Source: Bufo bufo (taxonomy: Eukaryota > Chordata > Amphibia > Anura > Bufonidae). Taken from it: 64,000 bases of DNA. The translations under genes and the position numbers were made by a program. The notes under the pieces were generated by a model, which did not search any database, was not told where the DNA came from, and saw only the letters and a program-made list of their open reading frames with translations. Shown here piece by piece: positions 32,243 to 43,980 of this stretch (position 1 is its first letter; each line of letters begins with the position of its first letter). The stretch lies in assembly GCF_905171765.1 (NCBI RefSeq), contig NC_053390.1:577680471-577744470 (forward strand), given 5' to 3'.

Positions 32243-33265
32243 CTAATAGCGAGTGTTACCTCCTTTGGCTGAAATAACTGCAGTGAGACGTATCTTGTAG
32301 CCATCTACCAGTCTTCGACATCAGTCTGAGGAAATTTTACCCCACTCCTCAATGCAGAACTTTTTCAGCTGTGAGATGTTTGAGGGGTTTCTTGCACGTA
32401 CAGCCCTTTTCAAGTCACCCCACAGCATCTCAATGGGATTCAAATCTGGACTTTGACTTGGCCATTCCAGGACTCTCCATTTCTTCTTTTTCAGCCAATC
32501 TTTGGTTGATTTACTAGTATGTTTTGGGTCATTGTCATGTTGCATGGTCCAGTTCCGCTTCAGCTTTAATTTTCTAACTGATGGTCTCACATGTTCTTCA
32601 AGCACCTTCTGATACACAGTAGAATTCATCGTGGATTCTATGATGGTGAGCTGACCAGGTCCTGCTGCAGCAAAGCAGCCCCAAACCATGACACTTCCAC
32701 CTCCATGCTTCACAGTTGGTATGAGGTTCTTTTCTTGGAATGCTGTGTTTGGTTTACGCCAAACATGTCCTCTGCTGTTGTGTCCAAATAATTCAATTTT
32801 GGACTCATCTGTCCAAAGAACATTATTCCAGAAGTCCTGGTCTTTGTCAACTTTATCGCTGGCAAATGTCAGTCTGGCCTCGATGTTTCTCTTGGAAAGC
32901 AAAGGTTTCCTCCTTGCACACCTCCCATGCAAGTTAAACTTGTACAGTCTCTTTCTGATTGTAGAGGCATGTACTTCTACATCAACAGTAGCCAGAGCCT
33001 GCTGTAGTTCTCGAGATGACACTTTAGGGTTTTTGGATACCTCTTTTAGCATCTTGCGGTCTGCTCTTGGGGTGAACTTGCTGGGGCGACCAGTCCTGGG
33101 CATGTTGGCAGTTGTTTTGAAAGCCCTCCACTTGTAGACTATCTTCCGGACAGTGGAATGGCTGATTTCAAAATCTTTTGAGATCTTTTTAAATCCCTTC
33201 CCAGACTCATAGGCTGCTACAATCTTTTTTCTGAAGTCCTCTGACAGCTCTTTTGCTCTCACCAT
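32243..33265 (-). pseudogene. Tc1-like transposase with one premature TGA
   Basis: The start ATG (33263-33265) gives MVRAKELSEDFRKK, the usual Tc1 start; an upstream in-frame ATG at 33298 adds 11 unlikely residues. The frame covers 340 sense-equivalent codons to a TAG at 32243-32245, the normal family length, interrupted by TGA at codon 315 (32321-32323), probably CGA changed by CpG decay. Domains: paired helix-turn-helix region about 1-110 with a GRPS hook-like linker (59-62), glycine-rich box 188-197, and the DDE catalytic triad with D153 (WTDES), D244 (QHDND) and E279 (NPIEM), the last two separated by 34 residues (DD34E). Only the last 25 residues lie beyond the stop, so the catalytic core is intact. 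Confidence 0.93.
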
Positions 33266-33431
33266 GGTGCTCACTCTCACTTCAACAGTCAGGAGCACAC
33301 CAAACTAAATGTCTGAGGTTTATATAGGGCAAGCCTCATTCAACATGCAGAGTAACGATCTACTAATTATGTGCACCTGGTGTGATATACCTGTGTGAGA
33401 TCTGAGCCAATTTAAGAGGGAATACATGTGA

Positions 33432-33644
33432 GGGTGTCCTATCTTTTTCCTCAGTTAGAATAGGCATTTTTGTAGAATGACATTTACAGAAGATCTTGAA
33501 AAGACTTTTCTTCAGTTTTCTTTGTTTAGTTGGATTACTTTAATCTCTCTGTATTGTTGAAACGGAGATGAAATAACCATTTATTAAAAATGTTACAAAA
33601 AACCACATGCTTTCAAAGGGTGTCCTAATTTTTTCACATGACTG
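33432..33644. repeat. Tc1 right terminal inverted repeat
   Basis: It is 213 bp long, the inverse of 32024-32236, ending CATGACTG before TA. Inner and outer GGGTGTCCTA repeats are both present. Confidence 0.9.
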
Positions 33645-33653
33645 TAAGTCTAA

Positions 33654-33966
33654 GGCTGGGTTCACACCTGAGCGTATTCGATAAGCGCTTTTTACAGGCG
33701 TTTTTATCGGGCGTTTTTAAAGGCGGAAACAAGCAAACGCTCATTTAGGCGCGTTCCCGCTGAAGTCTATGGACTGGAACGCGCGACAATACGCCCCAAA
33801 GAAGCTCCTGTACTTCTTGGGGCGTAGGGCGTTTTACAGCGCGTTCGTACACGCTGTAAAACGCTCAGGTGAGAACCATGCCCTCAGAGAAACATTGGTT
33901 TTTGCCTGTTGAGCGTTTTACAGCGCGTACGAACCCGCTGTAAAACGCTCAGGTGTGAACCTAGCC
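33654..33966. mobile_element. TWA-type MITE (GGCTGGGTTCACAC tip)
   Basis: Left tip GGCTGGGTTCACACCTGAGC and right tip CTCAGGTGTGAACCTAGCC are inverted repeats, with TAA at 33651-33653 and 33967-33969. The interior contains GCGTTTTACAGCGCGTACG blocks and the GGCGCGTTCCCGCTGAAGTC and AAGAAGCTCCTGTACTTCTT hairpins. The right-hand TAA is also the left flank of the next MITE. Confidence 0.85.
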
Positions 33967-33969
33967 TAA

Positions 33970-34235
33970 GGGTCCATTCACACGCAAATTGCGGATCTGC
34001 AATACACCCGGCCGGCACCCCTATACAACTGCCTATTCTTGTCCGTAATTGCGTGCAAGAATAGGACATGTTCTATTTTTTTTCCGGAGCCGCGGACCGG
34101 AAGTTCGGGGCCGCACTCCGGAAATGCGTATGCGGACAGAACACTGTGTGCTCTCCGCAGCCATTCCTGCCCCATAGAGATTGAATGGGTCCGCACCCGT
34201 TACGGATAATTGCGGAACGGTGTGTGTGTGTGTGA
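33970..34235. mobile_element. TWA-type MITE, decayed right end
   Basis: The left tip GGGTCCATTCACACGC directly follows the TAA shared with the previous MITE. The interior matches 14238 and 19365 (ATTCTTGTCCG, GGACATGTTCT, TGCGGACAGA words). The right end runs into a short (TG)n tract near 34220-34232 and its tip is not clear. Confidence 0.65.
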
Positions 34236-34282
34236 CTTGTATAGTTTTGTTATGACAAAATTGGCTGGAAATTGTCAGGTAA

Positions 34283-34780
34283 GGCTACTTTCACACCAGC
34301 GTTTCTGGGTCCGCCTGTGAGATCCGTTTCAAGGCTCTCACAAACGGCCCCAAACGGATCAGTTTAACCCCAATGCATTCTGAATGGATAGGGATCCGTT
34401 CAGAATGCATCAGTTTGGCTCCGTTCCGCCTCCATTCTGTTCTGGAGGCGGACACCAAAACGCTGCTTGCAGCGTTCGGGTGTCCGCCTGGCTGTGCGGA
34501 GCCGAACAGATCCGTCCTGACTTACAATGTAAGTCAATGGGGACGGATCCATTTGACGTTGACACAATATGGTGCAATTGCAAACGGATCCGTCCCCCAT
34601 TGACTTTCAATGTAAAGTCAGGACGGATCCGTCTGACTAACAATTAGACTTAGACTTTGTTTTTACATAGAATGCAGACTGATCCGTTCCGAACGGATAC
34701 CAGCGTTTGCATTTATAGGTGCGGATCTGTCTGTGCAGATACCAGACGGGTCCGCATCGAACGCAGGTGTAAAAGTAGCC
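34283..34780. mobile_element. TWA-type MITE
   Basis: Left tip GGCTACTTTCACACCAGCG after TAA, and right tip CGCAGGTGTAAAAGTAGCC before TTA, are inverted repeats. The interior carries the module ACGTTGACACAATATGGTGC flanked by ACGGATCC blocks, which also occurs inside the elements ending at 38370 and 56780. Confidence 0.8.
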
Positions 34781-34783
34781 TTA

Positions 34784-35154
34784 GCTGCCGTTACTGTTAT
34801 ACTATTACTATGTGCTCTATCCTATTGCCTGCTAATATACGAAGTATGTTGATAGAACAGTTTTTGCATTTTCCACAAATAATTATGGTGCACAGCTTAG
34901 ATTTAATCTTATTGCTAATGCATTAATGTCATGCTGAGCCATCTGGTGGCTGTATAAATAAGGGTTGAGTTTCCCTGCCTCCTGTGGGGAACACATATCA
35001 TCAAGTTGTTACGTCCATTGTTTTATTTTGTTAGGCTTTGTAGAGGAACGAGAAATGACAGGAATGGGAGATTCTGAAGTGTTTTCCTTTCTTTTTGTGT
35101 CCTTCGTAGACACTTACCAGTAAACAGTATAGACTGTGGCTGCCCAGTCACCTA
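34784..35154. other. Unannotated DNA
   Basis: No gene was recognised. The phrase GAGCCATCTGGTGGCTGTAT at 34937 is noted but was not assigned to an element. Confidence 0.4.
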
Positions 35155-35420
35155 CTCCATTCACACGTCCGTAGTGTATTGCGGATCCGCAATGCACCCC
35201 CATAGAACTGCCTATTCTTGTCCACAATAGAACATGTTCTATTTTTTTCGGGAGCCGCGGACCGGAAGATTGGGGTCGCGCTCCAGAAATGCGAATGCGG
35301 ACAGCACACTGTGTGCTGTCTGCATCTCTTCCGCCCCCATAGAGAATGAATGGGTCCGGATTCATTCCGCATGGTCGCGGAGCGGATCCGGACCCATTCT
35401 ACGGACGTGTGAATGGACCC
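35155..35420. mobile_element. TWA-type MITE, left tip trimmed
   Basis: Left TCCATTCACACGTCCG and right CGGACGTGTGAATGGACCC are inverted repeats. The first three bases of the left tip are missing or changed. TTA follows the right end (35421-35423). The interior GACAGCACACTGTGTGCTGTC palindrome is shared with 19365. Confidence 0.75.
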
Positions 35421-35423
35421 TTA

Positions 35424-35810
35424 GAATGCGGTAAAAAGATAAAAGCCGTTATAATCACCTGCTCATGTGCTCCCGCAATGACATGCCACCTCTACAGTCA
35501 CCGGCCACCACAGCGTTGACCTCAGTAATGTTGATTTGTCAATACTGCAGCCAGGCCATCCCTAAAGCCTTGGGGGGGGGGGGGATTATTACTTAGATTT
35601 TACATCATTCTAAGCATTTCTGGTGGCCAGACCAATCACAGAAAAATCTAGTTGTAATAGTGAAATCTCAAAATGTAGAAACTGCATAGGATTGCAGCGC
35701 TCTTCTTGTTTTCTGTAATATGAATGCATTGCTGGGCTCATTGTCTGAATATTTTAGAGATTCTCCCATGGATAAATATTACAGAAGCAGTCCGACAAAA
35801 TTTTGTATTC
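35424..35810. other. Unannotated DNA with a poly-G run
   Basis: A run of about eleven G lies near 35574. No gene or element was recognised. Confidence 0.4.
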
Positions 35811-36322
35811 TCTGACCTGTTAGAAAGGTGCATTATGTAATGTGTAGTGAATATAATCTTCTGACCAGTGACTGTATTTGTGAGTTATAACCTCCCTTCT
35901 GATCCTCAGCTGTCCCCAATGCACCGGCATTCAACTTTAATGGGTCCGTGGTCTGTCCGCAACGCAAAAAAATATGACGACATATTTATTTGCAGTGCGG
36001 AACAACGGAAAGAAACGCCATGGAAGCACTCCGTAGTGCTTCCCGTGTTCCGTTCCGTGACTCCGTTCGGCATCTCTGGAATTGCGGACCCATTTAAGTG
36101 AATTGGTCCGCATCCGTGATGCATGAGGCCTTAGGAATACATTGAGAAACTGGCTTCCTGTCCACACATGAGATGCTTTAATAATTGGAAAGTCGGCGTG
36201 CTGATCAAATGACACAGCTGAGGATCAGAAGGGAGGTTATAACTCACAAATAGTCACTGATGAGAAGATTACCTTCACTACAGTTTACATCATGTACCTT
36301 TCCAACAGGTTAGAGTATTTAA
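35811..36322. mobile_element. Fold-back around a MITE remnant
   Basis: About 105-110 bp at 35811-35915 and 36210-36322 are inverted copies, sharing GTGAGTTATAACCTCCCTTC and TGATCCTCAGCTG. Between the arms lies a MITE-like piece (about 35940-36130) whose right tip TGATGCATGAGGCC is followed by TTA. Its left tip is missing. The arms do not match any other element seen in this window. Confidence 0.6.
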
Positions 36323-36361
36323 TATTTTTTTTTTTTTTTTTGTGAGTGCTTATTTAATTTA

Positions 36362-38370
36362 GGCCTCCTGCACACGAACGTTGTGTGCACCCGTGGCCGT
36401 TGTGCCGTTTTCCGCTTTTTTTCACGGACCCATTGACTTTCAATGGGTCCGTGGAAAAATCGGAAAATGCACCGTTTTGCAGCCGCATCCGTGATCCGTG
36501 TTTCCTGGCCGTGAAAAAAATATGACCTGTCCTATTTTTTTCACGGCCAACGGTTCACGGACCCATTCAAGTCAATGGGTCCGTGAAAGAACACGGATGC
36601 ACACAAGATTGACATCCGTGTCCGTGATCCGTGGCCGTAGGTTAGTTTTTATACAGACGGATCCGAAGATCCGTCTGTATAAAAGCTTTTTCAAAGCTGA
36701 GTTTTCACTTCGTGAAAACTCAGAACCGACAGTATATTCTAACACAGAAGCGTTCCCATGGTGATGGGGACGCTTCTAGTTAGAATACACTACAAACTGT
36801 GTACAAGACTGCCCCCTGCTGCCTGGCAGCACCCGATCTCTTACAGGGGGCCGTGATCAGCACAATTAACCCCTTCAGGTGCGGCACCTGAAGGGGTTAA
36901 TTGTGCTGATCACGGCCCCCTGTAAGAGATCAGGGCTGCCAGGCAGCAGGGGGCAGACCCTCCCCCCCTCCCCAGTTTAAATATCATTGGTGGCCAGTGC
37001 GGCCCCTCCCTCTATTGTAATTATTCGTTGGTGGCACAGTGTGTGCCCCCCCCCTCCCTCCCTCTATTGTAATAATTCGTTGGTGGCACAGTGTGCGCCC
37101 CCCATCGGCCCCACCCCCTCCCTCTATAGCATTAACAACATTGGTGGCCAGTGTGCGGCCTCCCATCTCCCCCCTCCCCCCCATCATTGGTGGCAGCGGA
37201 GTTCCGATCGGAGTCCCAGTTTAATCGCTGGGGCTCCGATCGGTAACCATGGCAACCAGGACGCTGGTTGCCATGGTTACTTAGCAATAGTACAATAGTA
37301 GAAGATTCATACTTACCTGCTGCTGGCGGCTGCTGCTGCGATGTTCGTGTCCGGCCGGGAGCTCCACCTACTGGTAAGTGTCATTGCTAAATGAACTGTC
37401 ACTTAACAGTAGGAGGAGCTCCCGGCCGGAAGCAGACATCGCAGCTCCCAGGTAAGTATGAATCACTACTGCTAGTAACCCGCTGCCACCAATGATGGGG
37501 GAGGGGCTAGATGGGAGGCCGCACACTGGCCACCAATGTTGTTAATGCTATAGAGGGAGGGGGGCCAATGGGGGGCGCACACTGTGCCACCAACGATTAC
37601 AATAGAGGGAGGAAGGGGGGGGGGGGCGCACACTGTGCCACCAAGGAATTATTACAATAGAGGGAGGAAGGGGGGGGGGGCTGCACTGGCCACCAATGAT
37701 ATTCAAACTGGGGAGGGGGGGGGTCTGCCCCCTGCTGCCTGGCAGCCCTGATCTCTTACAGGGGGAGATGATAGCACAATTAACCCCTTCAGGTGCGGCA
37801 CCTGAAGGGTTAATTGTGCTGATCACAGCCCCCTGTAAGAGATCGGATGCTGCTAGGCAGCAGGGGGCAGTCATGTACACAGTTTGTAGTATATTCTAAC
37901 TAGAAGCGTCCCCATCACCATGGGAACGCCTCTGTGTTAGAATATACTGTCGGAAATGAGGTTTCACGATCTTACTCATATCCGACAGTATATTCTAACA
38001 TAGAGGCGTTCCCATGGTGATGGGGACGCTTCAAGTTAAAATATACCATCGGATTGGAGAAAACTCCGATCCGATGGTATAAAAGGGACTCCAGACTTTA
38101 CATTGAAAGTCAATAGGGACGGATCCGTTTGAAATGGCACCATATTGTGTCAACGTCAAACGGATCCGTCCCCATTGACTTGCATTGTAATTCAGGACGG
38201 ATCCGTTTGGCTCCGCACGGCCAGGCGGACACCAAAACGACTTTTTTTTCATGTCCGTGGATCCTCCAAAAATCAAGGAAGACCCACGGACGAAAAAACG
38301 GTCACGGATCACGGAAAAACGGGACCCGTTTTTGCGGACCGCAAAAAAATACGTTCGTGTGCAGGAGGCC
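36362..38370. mobile_element. 2-kb modular TWA-type fold-back element
   Basis: Tips GGCCTCCTGCACACGAACG and (right) CGTTCGTGTGCAGGAGGCC are perfect inverted repeats with TTA at 36359-36361 and 38371-38373. The interior is layered: hairpins built on CGGACCCATTGACTTTC; a TGAGTTTTCACTTCG hairpin near 36700; paired GATCTCTTACAGGGGGCCG hairpins at 36806-36955 and 37724-37872; a CCATGGCAACCAGGACGCTG hairpin near 37255; and a centre with CCGGCCGGGAGCTCC arms (37345-37440). G- or C-rich tracts of eight or more bases occur on both sides. Non-coding despite several open frames. Confidence 0.85.
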
Positions 38371-38373
38371 TTA

Positions 38374-40004
38374 GGCTGTTGGGGTATAATTAGATATATG
38401 ATATGATTGTCAATTCCAACAGCAATCAGTATCCCATACATGTGAATAGGGTTTTCTCAACCCCATTCATGCTCAGTCATTTTCCAGGTGTATTTTTAGT
38501 GCCTCCACAAAAAATAAAAAAATTGCTGAGAAAATAAATAGCGTGTTGCTTATTTTGGTTGGAAATGCTAGGATATGCCCTATTGAGTAACAGTGGAGGG
38601 GCTGATGCTTGCACATAACTGCTTCAAACCCACAGCACAACTGCAGCACAAATCCATGTGTAAGCCTCTAATTTCTGCCGTGGATGTACATGTCATATTT
38701 GTTTGCCAATCCAACATGTATAGTAGTAGCAGTACATTATACAAATATAGTAGTTACAAGAAAGTCCCTGAGTCTAGACATTGCTGTTAAATACTTTATA
38801 AGGCGCCCCCTGGTGTTTTTCTTTCTTTTGACTTTAGCTTTTACCTACCGGAACAGCCCTTTATCCCCTATCCATAGGATAGAGGATAGCTATCAGATCG
38901 GTAAGGGTCCTACCGTTGGGACACCCACTGATCAAGAGAACGAGGACCCTGTACCCTGATCTGATGGTCACCAAAAATATTTTTGCCCGTTAAAACCACA
39001 TAGCGCCACAAATGTTTTCATCGTTCTGATTATAGATTTTTTATTATACATGATTGAGAGCTGTCATCTTGCATGAGCTGTTAACAGCATTTAGATATAT
39101 GCTTTACTGCAGCCATCATAGATGAGAGAGACTCAAGGGGGCTCCTTCACTTTTGTGCAAGAGTTTTCTAGACATGCTTAGTGACCTGTCCAGAGGTCAG
39201 GAGGGAGTAGAAGATAAAATGTGATATCACCTGTCATTCTTTCAGTAGCTATTTGTTAATATTGTACTTCATGTTGTTTTAGTTCCATCTAGTGGCCATT
39301 TGTGGAAACAGTTTCAAGCTTGCAAGCATTTATTACCTGGTTATGCAAGCCACTGTATTTATCATTTATCACCATGGTGATTTCATCAACTCGGCTCAAA
39401 GCAGCCATTATTTTCTATGATCAACTGAAAGACAGATCAGCATCTCTAATCATCCTCCACACCCAGACTTAATGTGGCATAATTGGTATCTTGGTTATTA
39501 GCATTTCGGGGTTGTATAGATATGCTGTACTGAATGTACCCTGTATTTCATGCACATGTTATGCTTGCATAGCTTTATAATAGGATGTGGTATAGCCAAT
39601 TGCTACATGTTGACCAACAATAGTAAGTACATTCTCTCTGTGTTCCTCAGCTTCACCCTATCTTTGCAATAAAAGTTGAAGCTGATGTTACTCCTGTCTT
39701 GGCGAGCTCTAGGAGAGAGTTTAGCTGCTTTTCAACGTATGCCCCACTCACACATAAGGAGGACAGAACATGACCTATAGTGAATGGTGGATCATGTGTA
39801 ATCTATATGTAGGTGTTATCGGTCATTTTAATCATTCCTGTCATTTTAAGGAGATAACTGTAGAAAAGTGATCTGTACAGACCAAGAAGTGGAGCCTATT
39901 GGCATTAGTGGCCAGAGCGAAAACTGCAGGATTTTATATTTTTTACATTTAAATAGACATAGAAAATTAAAAATAACATCACCAAAAATTCTTTAAAAAC
40001 ATAC
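38374..40004. other. Mostly unannotated DNA
   Basis: A repeat fragment near 38860-38965 (GATCGGTAAGGGTCCTACCG, then GGGACACCCACTGATCA) resembles the interior of TTAA-type elements such as 52704. The stretch 39255-39750 carries CATCTAGTGGCC and an AATAAA-type polyadenylation word near 39669 and could be an old LTR, but no matching ends or target duplication were found. No gene was recognised. Confidence 0.35.
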
Positions 40005-40640
40005 TTAACATAACAACATAGGGGACATTTATTAAGACCAATGTTTTCTCCGCCAGTCCTAAGTCCCTCTGCGGTGCCGGAGAAAGTGCCAAATTTATGT
40101 AGAGGCGTGGGCCTTTACATAAGTCCGCTGCTTCCTCCAGTTGTGTGTGCGACAGGCTTAAAGGCTATGTACACCTTTGATTGCATTTTAGTCATTTTTA
40201 GCAAAAAATCTTATTTTCACTTGGCCTTTATTAAAAATATTGAGCCATTCTGTCACAAAAGGTTAACTGTTTTTCTAGCTGTGTGACTTTCACTTTCACT
40301 TTGTGCTGGTCATCTAATAACCCTTATCTCTAAACTACTGAGAGTTCATAAACCCTTATTTTAGCCACATTCTTATCAGTGAGATAAGAACTGAGCTATA
40401 ATTTTGTGTTTATAATATCAGAGAGCAGAGATAAGGAGTCCATCTGCTCCCCAGCTGACGGAAAAGATAGAAAATCCAGAGGCAGCTAGTAGATAGAGCA
40501 TGTCGGCTTTGTACACAAAAAAGGATTCCATATTGTTAATAAAGCCCCAATTAAAAAAAAAAATATTTTTAGCTCAAAATAAGTACAATGCAATAATAAT
40601 AAAAAAAAATCTAATAATTTCCTATAACCAGAAACTGGCG
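40005..40640. mobile_element. Dispersed repeat containing a TTAA element copy
   Basis: GGGGACATTTATTAAGACC (40022) and the inverse-like GATAATGATAAATG (40646) frame the copy. Within it, TTAAAGGCTATGTACACC begins at 40158, and the body matches the element at 11148 through about 40610. Importantly, it lacks the MITE found in that copy. The right tip of the inner element was not found. Confidence 0.5.
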
Positions 40641-43423
40641 TGGGATAATGATAAATGAGCTGAACCTGCCAACCTGTAGATATGACTGCTATAAAGAGTA
40701 ACCCAAAAAGTTATCCTCCAATTACCAATAATTTGTTTAGTTTGTTGTGGCCTTTTGAATTTGTCCACCTGTAGCTTACAGAACCCTATTCTGCTCATGC
40801 TTGATAATGGAGTACTGTGTATGTGTTTTTCATATAGCTTCTAAGTCAGATTTCCAGTTGTGCAAGCACATATCAGCCTGTATCCTGATTGATCTGAGAT
40901 GATTAAATGCTTTGTCTTGTGGCTGACTTACCAGATCCTCTAGTGTGAATTAATAGTGCCAATTTCTGGTACAATGCCATGTTGTATTGATTTCAGTTTT
41001 GCTTACATTCACAATTAGATTGGAGTCTGGACGTAAAGTTGTGCTTTTTGATTTCACCCCAGGACCACAAAAATGTGGCACAACCAATAAGGTTGCTTAG
41101 TGGAAATTTTTCTTCATCGTGCACAAGCTCATGATACTTGGCCTGTACTGGTCACCCATAGCCTGACCCTACACACATCATATTTTATCTACTCCTGTCT
41201 AAAGACGGATGGCTAAATGGGGAACCGTTTTCTCCTTAAGAGGGTAGCACAAAGCCGATCAGAAGCCAATGGGTGGGGTGCGAAGTGCTCCATGTCGCTC
41301 CAGGCATACTTCTGTAGGATAGTCATGATCGTGTCCGGTGTTCCACCTTTAAAAAAAATCTACCGGTAATTTATTACAACATATAAGCTGTTCCTTGCTT
41401 TTTAATTGATTTACTATGGACTGTAGATTTTACTACTATAGTGAAGTGTTGAATGTCCTTTATCCTTTTGAACCTTTGGGTCTTCATCGTGACCCACAGG
41501 CATTTCATGTAGACACAGCATATTACTTCTGTACAGGGTCAGCTATGTAGTGGGGATATCTATGACATTTTTGAGTTGATAGATTTTATCTATGGCTTTC
41601 AATAATAATTACTGACCTCTACTGTTAGCTCTTTTTTAACGCCATCGTCACAAGTTCTTTGGGCCATTGTTCCGAACATTTTTAGACTCATTCTAAAGCC
41701 AAAGCCATTCATGGTGTTTCTAAAAAATTATTCCATATGAGGTGGAAATTTGTGGATTCCCTGCAGAATTTATTGCTTTTGTGTGACATCTGGGTGCCTA
41801 GATTTCAGATGATTATTTTTTTTTACTCTGGGAAAAACTTTTTTTGCTTTTTTTTTTTTTGTCTTCATCTTGTACTTTTTGTAACCCTGAAGAAGGGAGT
41901 TTTGTAAAGACAGTGGTCACCATTCTTCTGGCTCAGAATAATTTTTATTTTATTTTTCTCACTTTTGACAAAACCTTTTTTGGTTCAGATCGGTAGTAAT
42001 TTCACAAGCTTAGGCTTGTGTTCCTAATGTAGGCTATGCTTGTTGATGGCTGTGACTATAGGAATGGATCAGAACCATTTCCACCAGATCTAAATATCTT
42101 TACTACTTTTCCCTGTATTGCAGATATAATAGTCTTGGAGTTGCTTTTTCACACTGAGCACTTCACTTTCTCTTCGTTCTGCCATTTTCTTCTGGTTTTT
42201 GGCAGACTTCAAGCTCTTTGCGTGCCAGAGAGGTAGTATGTGTAGACAGATCTATAGAGGAGCACTGCATGCCAAAGCTTTTGAAATGCATTCTAAAAGC
42301 AAACCACAATGTATTGCCTAGAAAAACAGTTCTTACAAGCTGCACACAGCCATAAAGTACAAGCACAGCGACTTGAGATATTAATAAGACAGAGTCGGAA
42401 ATGCCGCAGATTTTACAAACTGATTTGTATACTGAATATCCAAAGCTAAAAACAGAAATGTTGATGCAGAGTCACCAGACATTTGCACTGAAATCCCTAC
42501 CTGTAGTAGAAAAGGCTGAAGAAAAAATGTGTATAGGGCACGGACAGACCACGGTGGAAAGAGGCAGTTTACCTGGATCAGAGAAAACAAGCGGTTGCAA
42601 TAGCTGTCCGTAGTCCACATACTGTCAAATAGATCGCTGCATGTAAAGTCGGGAATCGGCCACTCCATCGGCCCGTCTAAACCCACCTTTAGAATGACAG
42701 ATAGGACAGCATCCACCATTCACAATAGGTGATTGTCAGAGCTCATCTATTCTCTGTCTCTATAGTCACAGGACATGCCTAGAAGACTCTCCCATAGAAG
42801 TCAATGAGGTCCCCTCCTGACCATTGTGTCTATGGACCATGGGGCTGCCGTAAAGCAGTTTTCTTAATGCTGTTAGGAACAGCTCAGGCAAGATGGCCTG
42901 CCCCCATAATCATGTTCAGGAACTAGAATAAAAAAAATATGCAATTAGAAAAAAATTCCTTTAACCTTTTGCTGGTCTAATGGGTGGGTAGCGTTGATGC
43001 TAGAACTACACAGCTCCATCCACTGTGTAGTGAGCAATGATTACTGCAGCAGTGCTACAGTTACCAGCTCCATCCACTACACAATGGACAGATGTGTAGT
43101 TTTGGTGCCAGAGCTGCACTAAAATAGTTAACTGGGGGAGCTTAGGGGTGTCATACCCCTGCCAATCAGATATTGTATTGACAGGCTATTATTAGGCTGG
43201 GTCATCAGTAACAAATCCTGGAATACCCTCTGGTGGTAATGGGAGGCACTGCCTAGTATGAAATGACAATCCCCAGCAGGCTGTCTGGGCTTGCTGGGAG
43301 CTGCAGGTTAAAGATCACTGGTGTACGAGGAGTTTATGGCTTGATGGCGTATCTAGCGAGTTCAACGGCTGTGCCGGGTTTTCCTCATTTTGTAGACATT
43401 GCTGCAGAATGTAACTACCATGG
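40641..43423. other. Unannotated DNA
   Basis: This is the longest stretch without a recognised element. No open frame exceeds about 112 codons and none has recognised motifs, so exons cannot be supported. CGGACAGACCA words at about 10951 and 42543 are shared with another unannotated stretch, which is too little to interpret. Confidence 0.4.
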
Positions 43424-43428
43424 GATAC

Positions 43429-43980
43429 TGTCACGATCAGTGTGGGGGGAAACTACAACACTGAACACAGGAGGGAAGGGGGAACAGTAACTGGGCCTGG
43501 AAACTAGGGAAGGAACAGGTCACCTCCTAAACAACCCTGATCTGGGCCCTAACTGCCTATCAATATGAATAGACCTTGAAGGTAGGAATATTCATATGCA
43601 GATACCTAGGCCCTAATTTCCCTATAAGGCCCTGGAATAAGGTTAGGACCAGAGACAACCCATTCCTCCCCAGATGGACGAATGGAAATCTCTGTCTCAG
43701 GCCCAGATACAAACCACAGGGAATAGTACAAACACCAACTTAACTTCTGAAGAGAGGGACGAGCAGGAACACCAGAGACTACCTCACATCAGCTCAGCCA
43801 AACCCAAATGAAGGGAGGGGTCAGACTATAAAGGGTAGAAGTGATGACCACTGAGCAACAGCTGAGAAAAGGGAAATGGTCTTTAACACTGTCAATACTG
43901 AATCAAGAGAAATCAAGGAGGCTCCACGCTCAGCCAGTCTTCTTGATCTCCTGACATCAGTCACCTGAGGGACCGTGACA
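43429..43980. mobile_element. Probable solo LTR, 552 bp
   Basis: Ends are TGTCACGATCAG and GGGACCGTGACA, giving TG...CA termini with a 7-bp inverted TGTCACG. A 5-bp direct duplication GATAC flanks it (43424-43428 and 43981-43985), as expected for many LTR retrotransposons including Ty3/Gypsy types. CTATAAAGGG at about 43826 could be a TATA-like box. There is no internal coding region or second LTR nearby, so it would be a recombined solo LTR. Orientation and family are not certain. Confidence 0.65.

Larger units (their letters stand above)
32024..33644 (-). mobile_element. Nearly complete Tc1-like transposon, IR/DR type
   Basis: A 1.62-kb element bounded by TA (32022-32023 and 33645-33646). 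Terminal inverted repeats of 213 bp (32024-32236 and 33432-33644) begin CAGTCATGTGAAAAAATTAG and differ at very few positions, so the insertion looks recent. Each terminus holds two direct repeats of TAGGACACCC (left: 32041-32050 and 32227-32236), the IR/DR arrangement known from Sleeping Beauty-like elements, used for transposase binding. It encodes one transposase on the minus strand (32243-33265). Confidence 0.95.

Noticed and set aside
32688..33137. 149-codon plus-strand open frame
   Set aside because: It is antisense to the Tc1 transposase and has no motif of its own.
39255..39750. Possible LTR with AATAAA-type signal
   Set aside because: No TG...CA ends with matching target duplication could be found; too weak to list as an element.
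41885..41915. CTGAAGAAGGG hammerhead-like start
   Set aside because: No GAAA block or closing stems follow; a chance match to the short core box.
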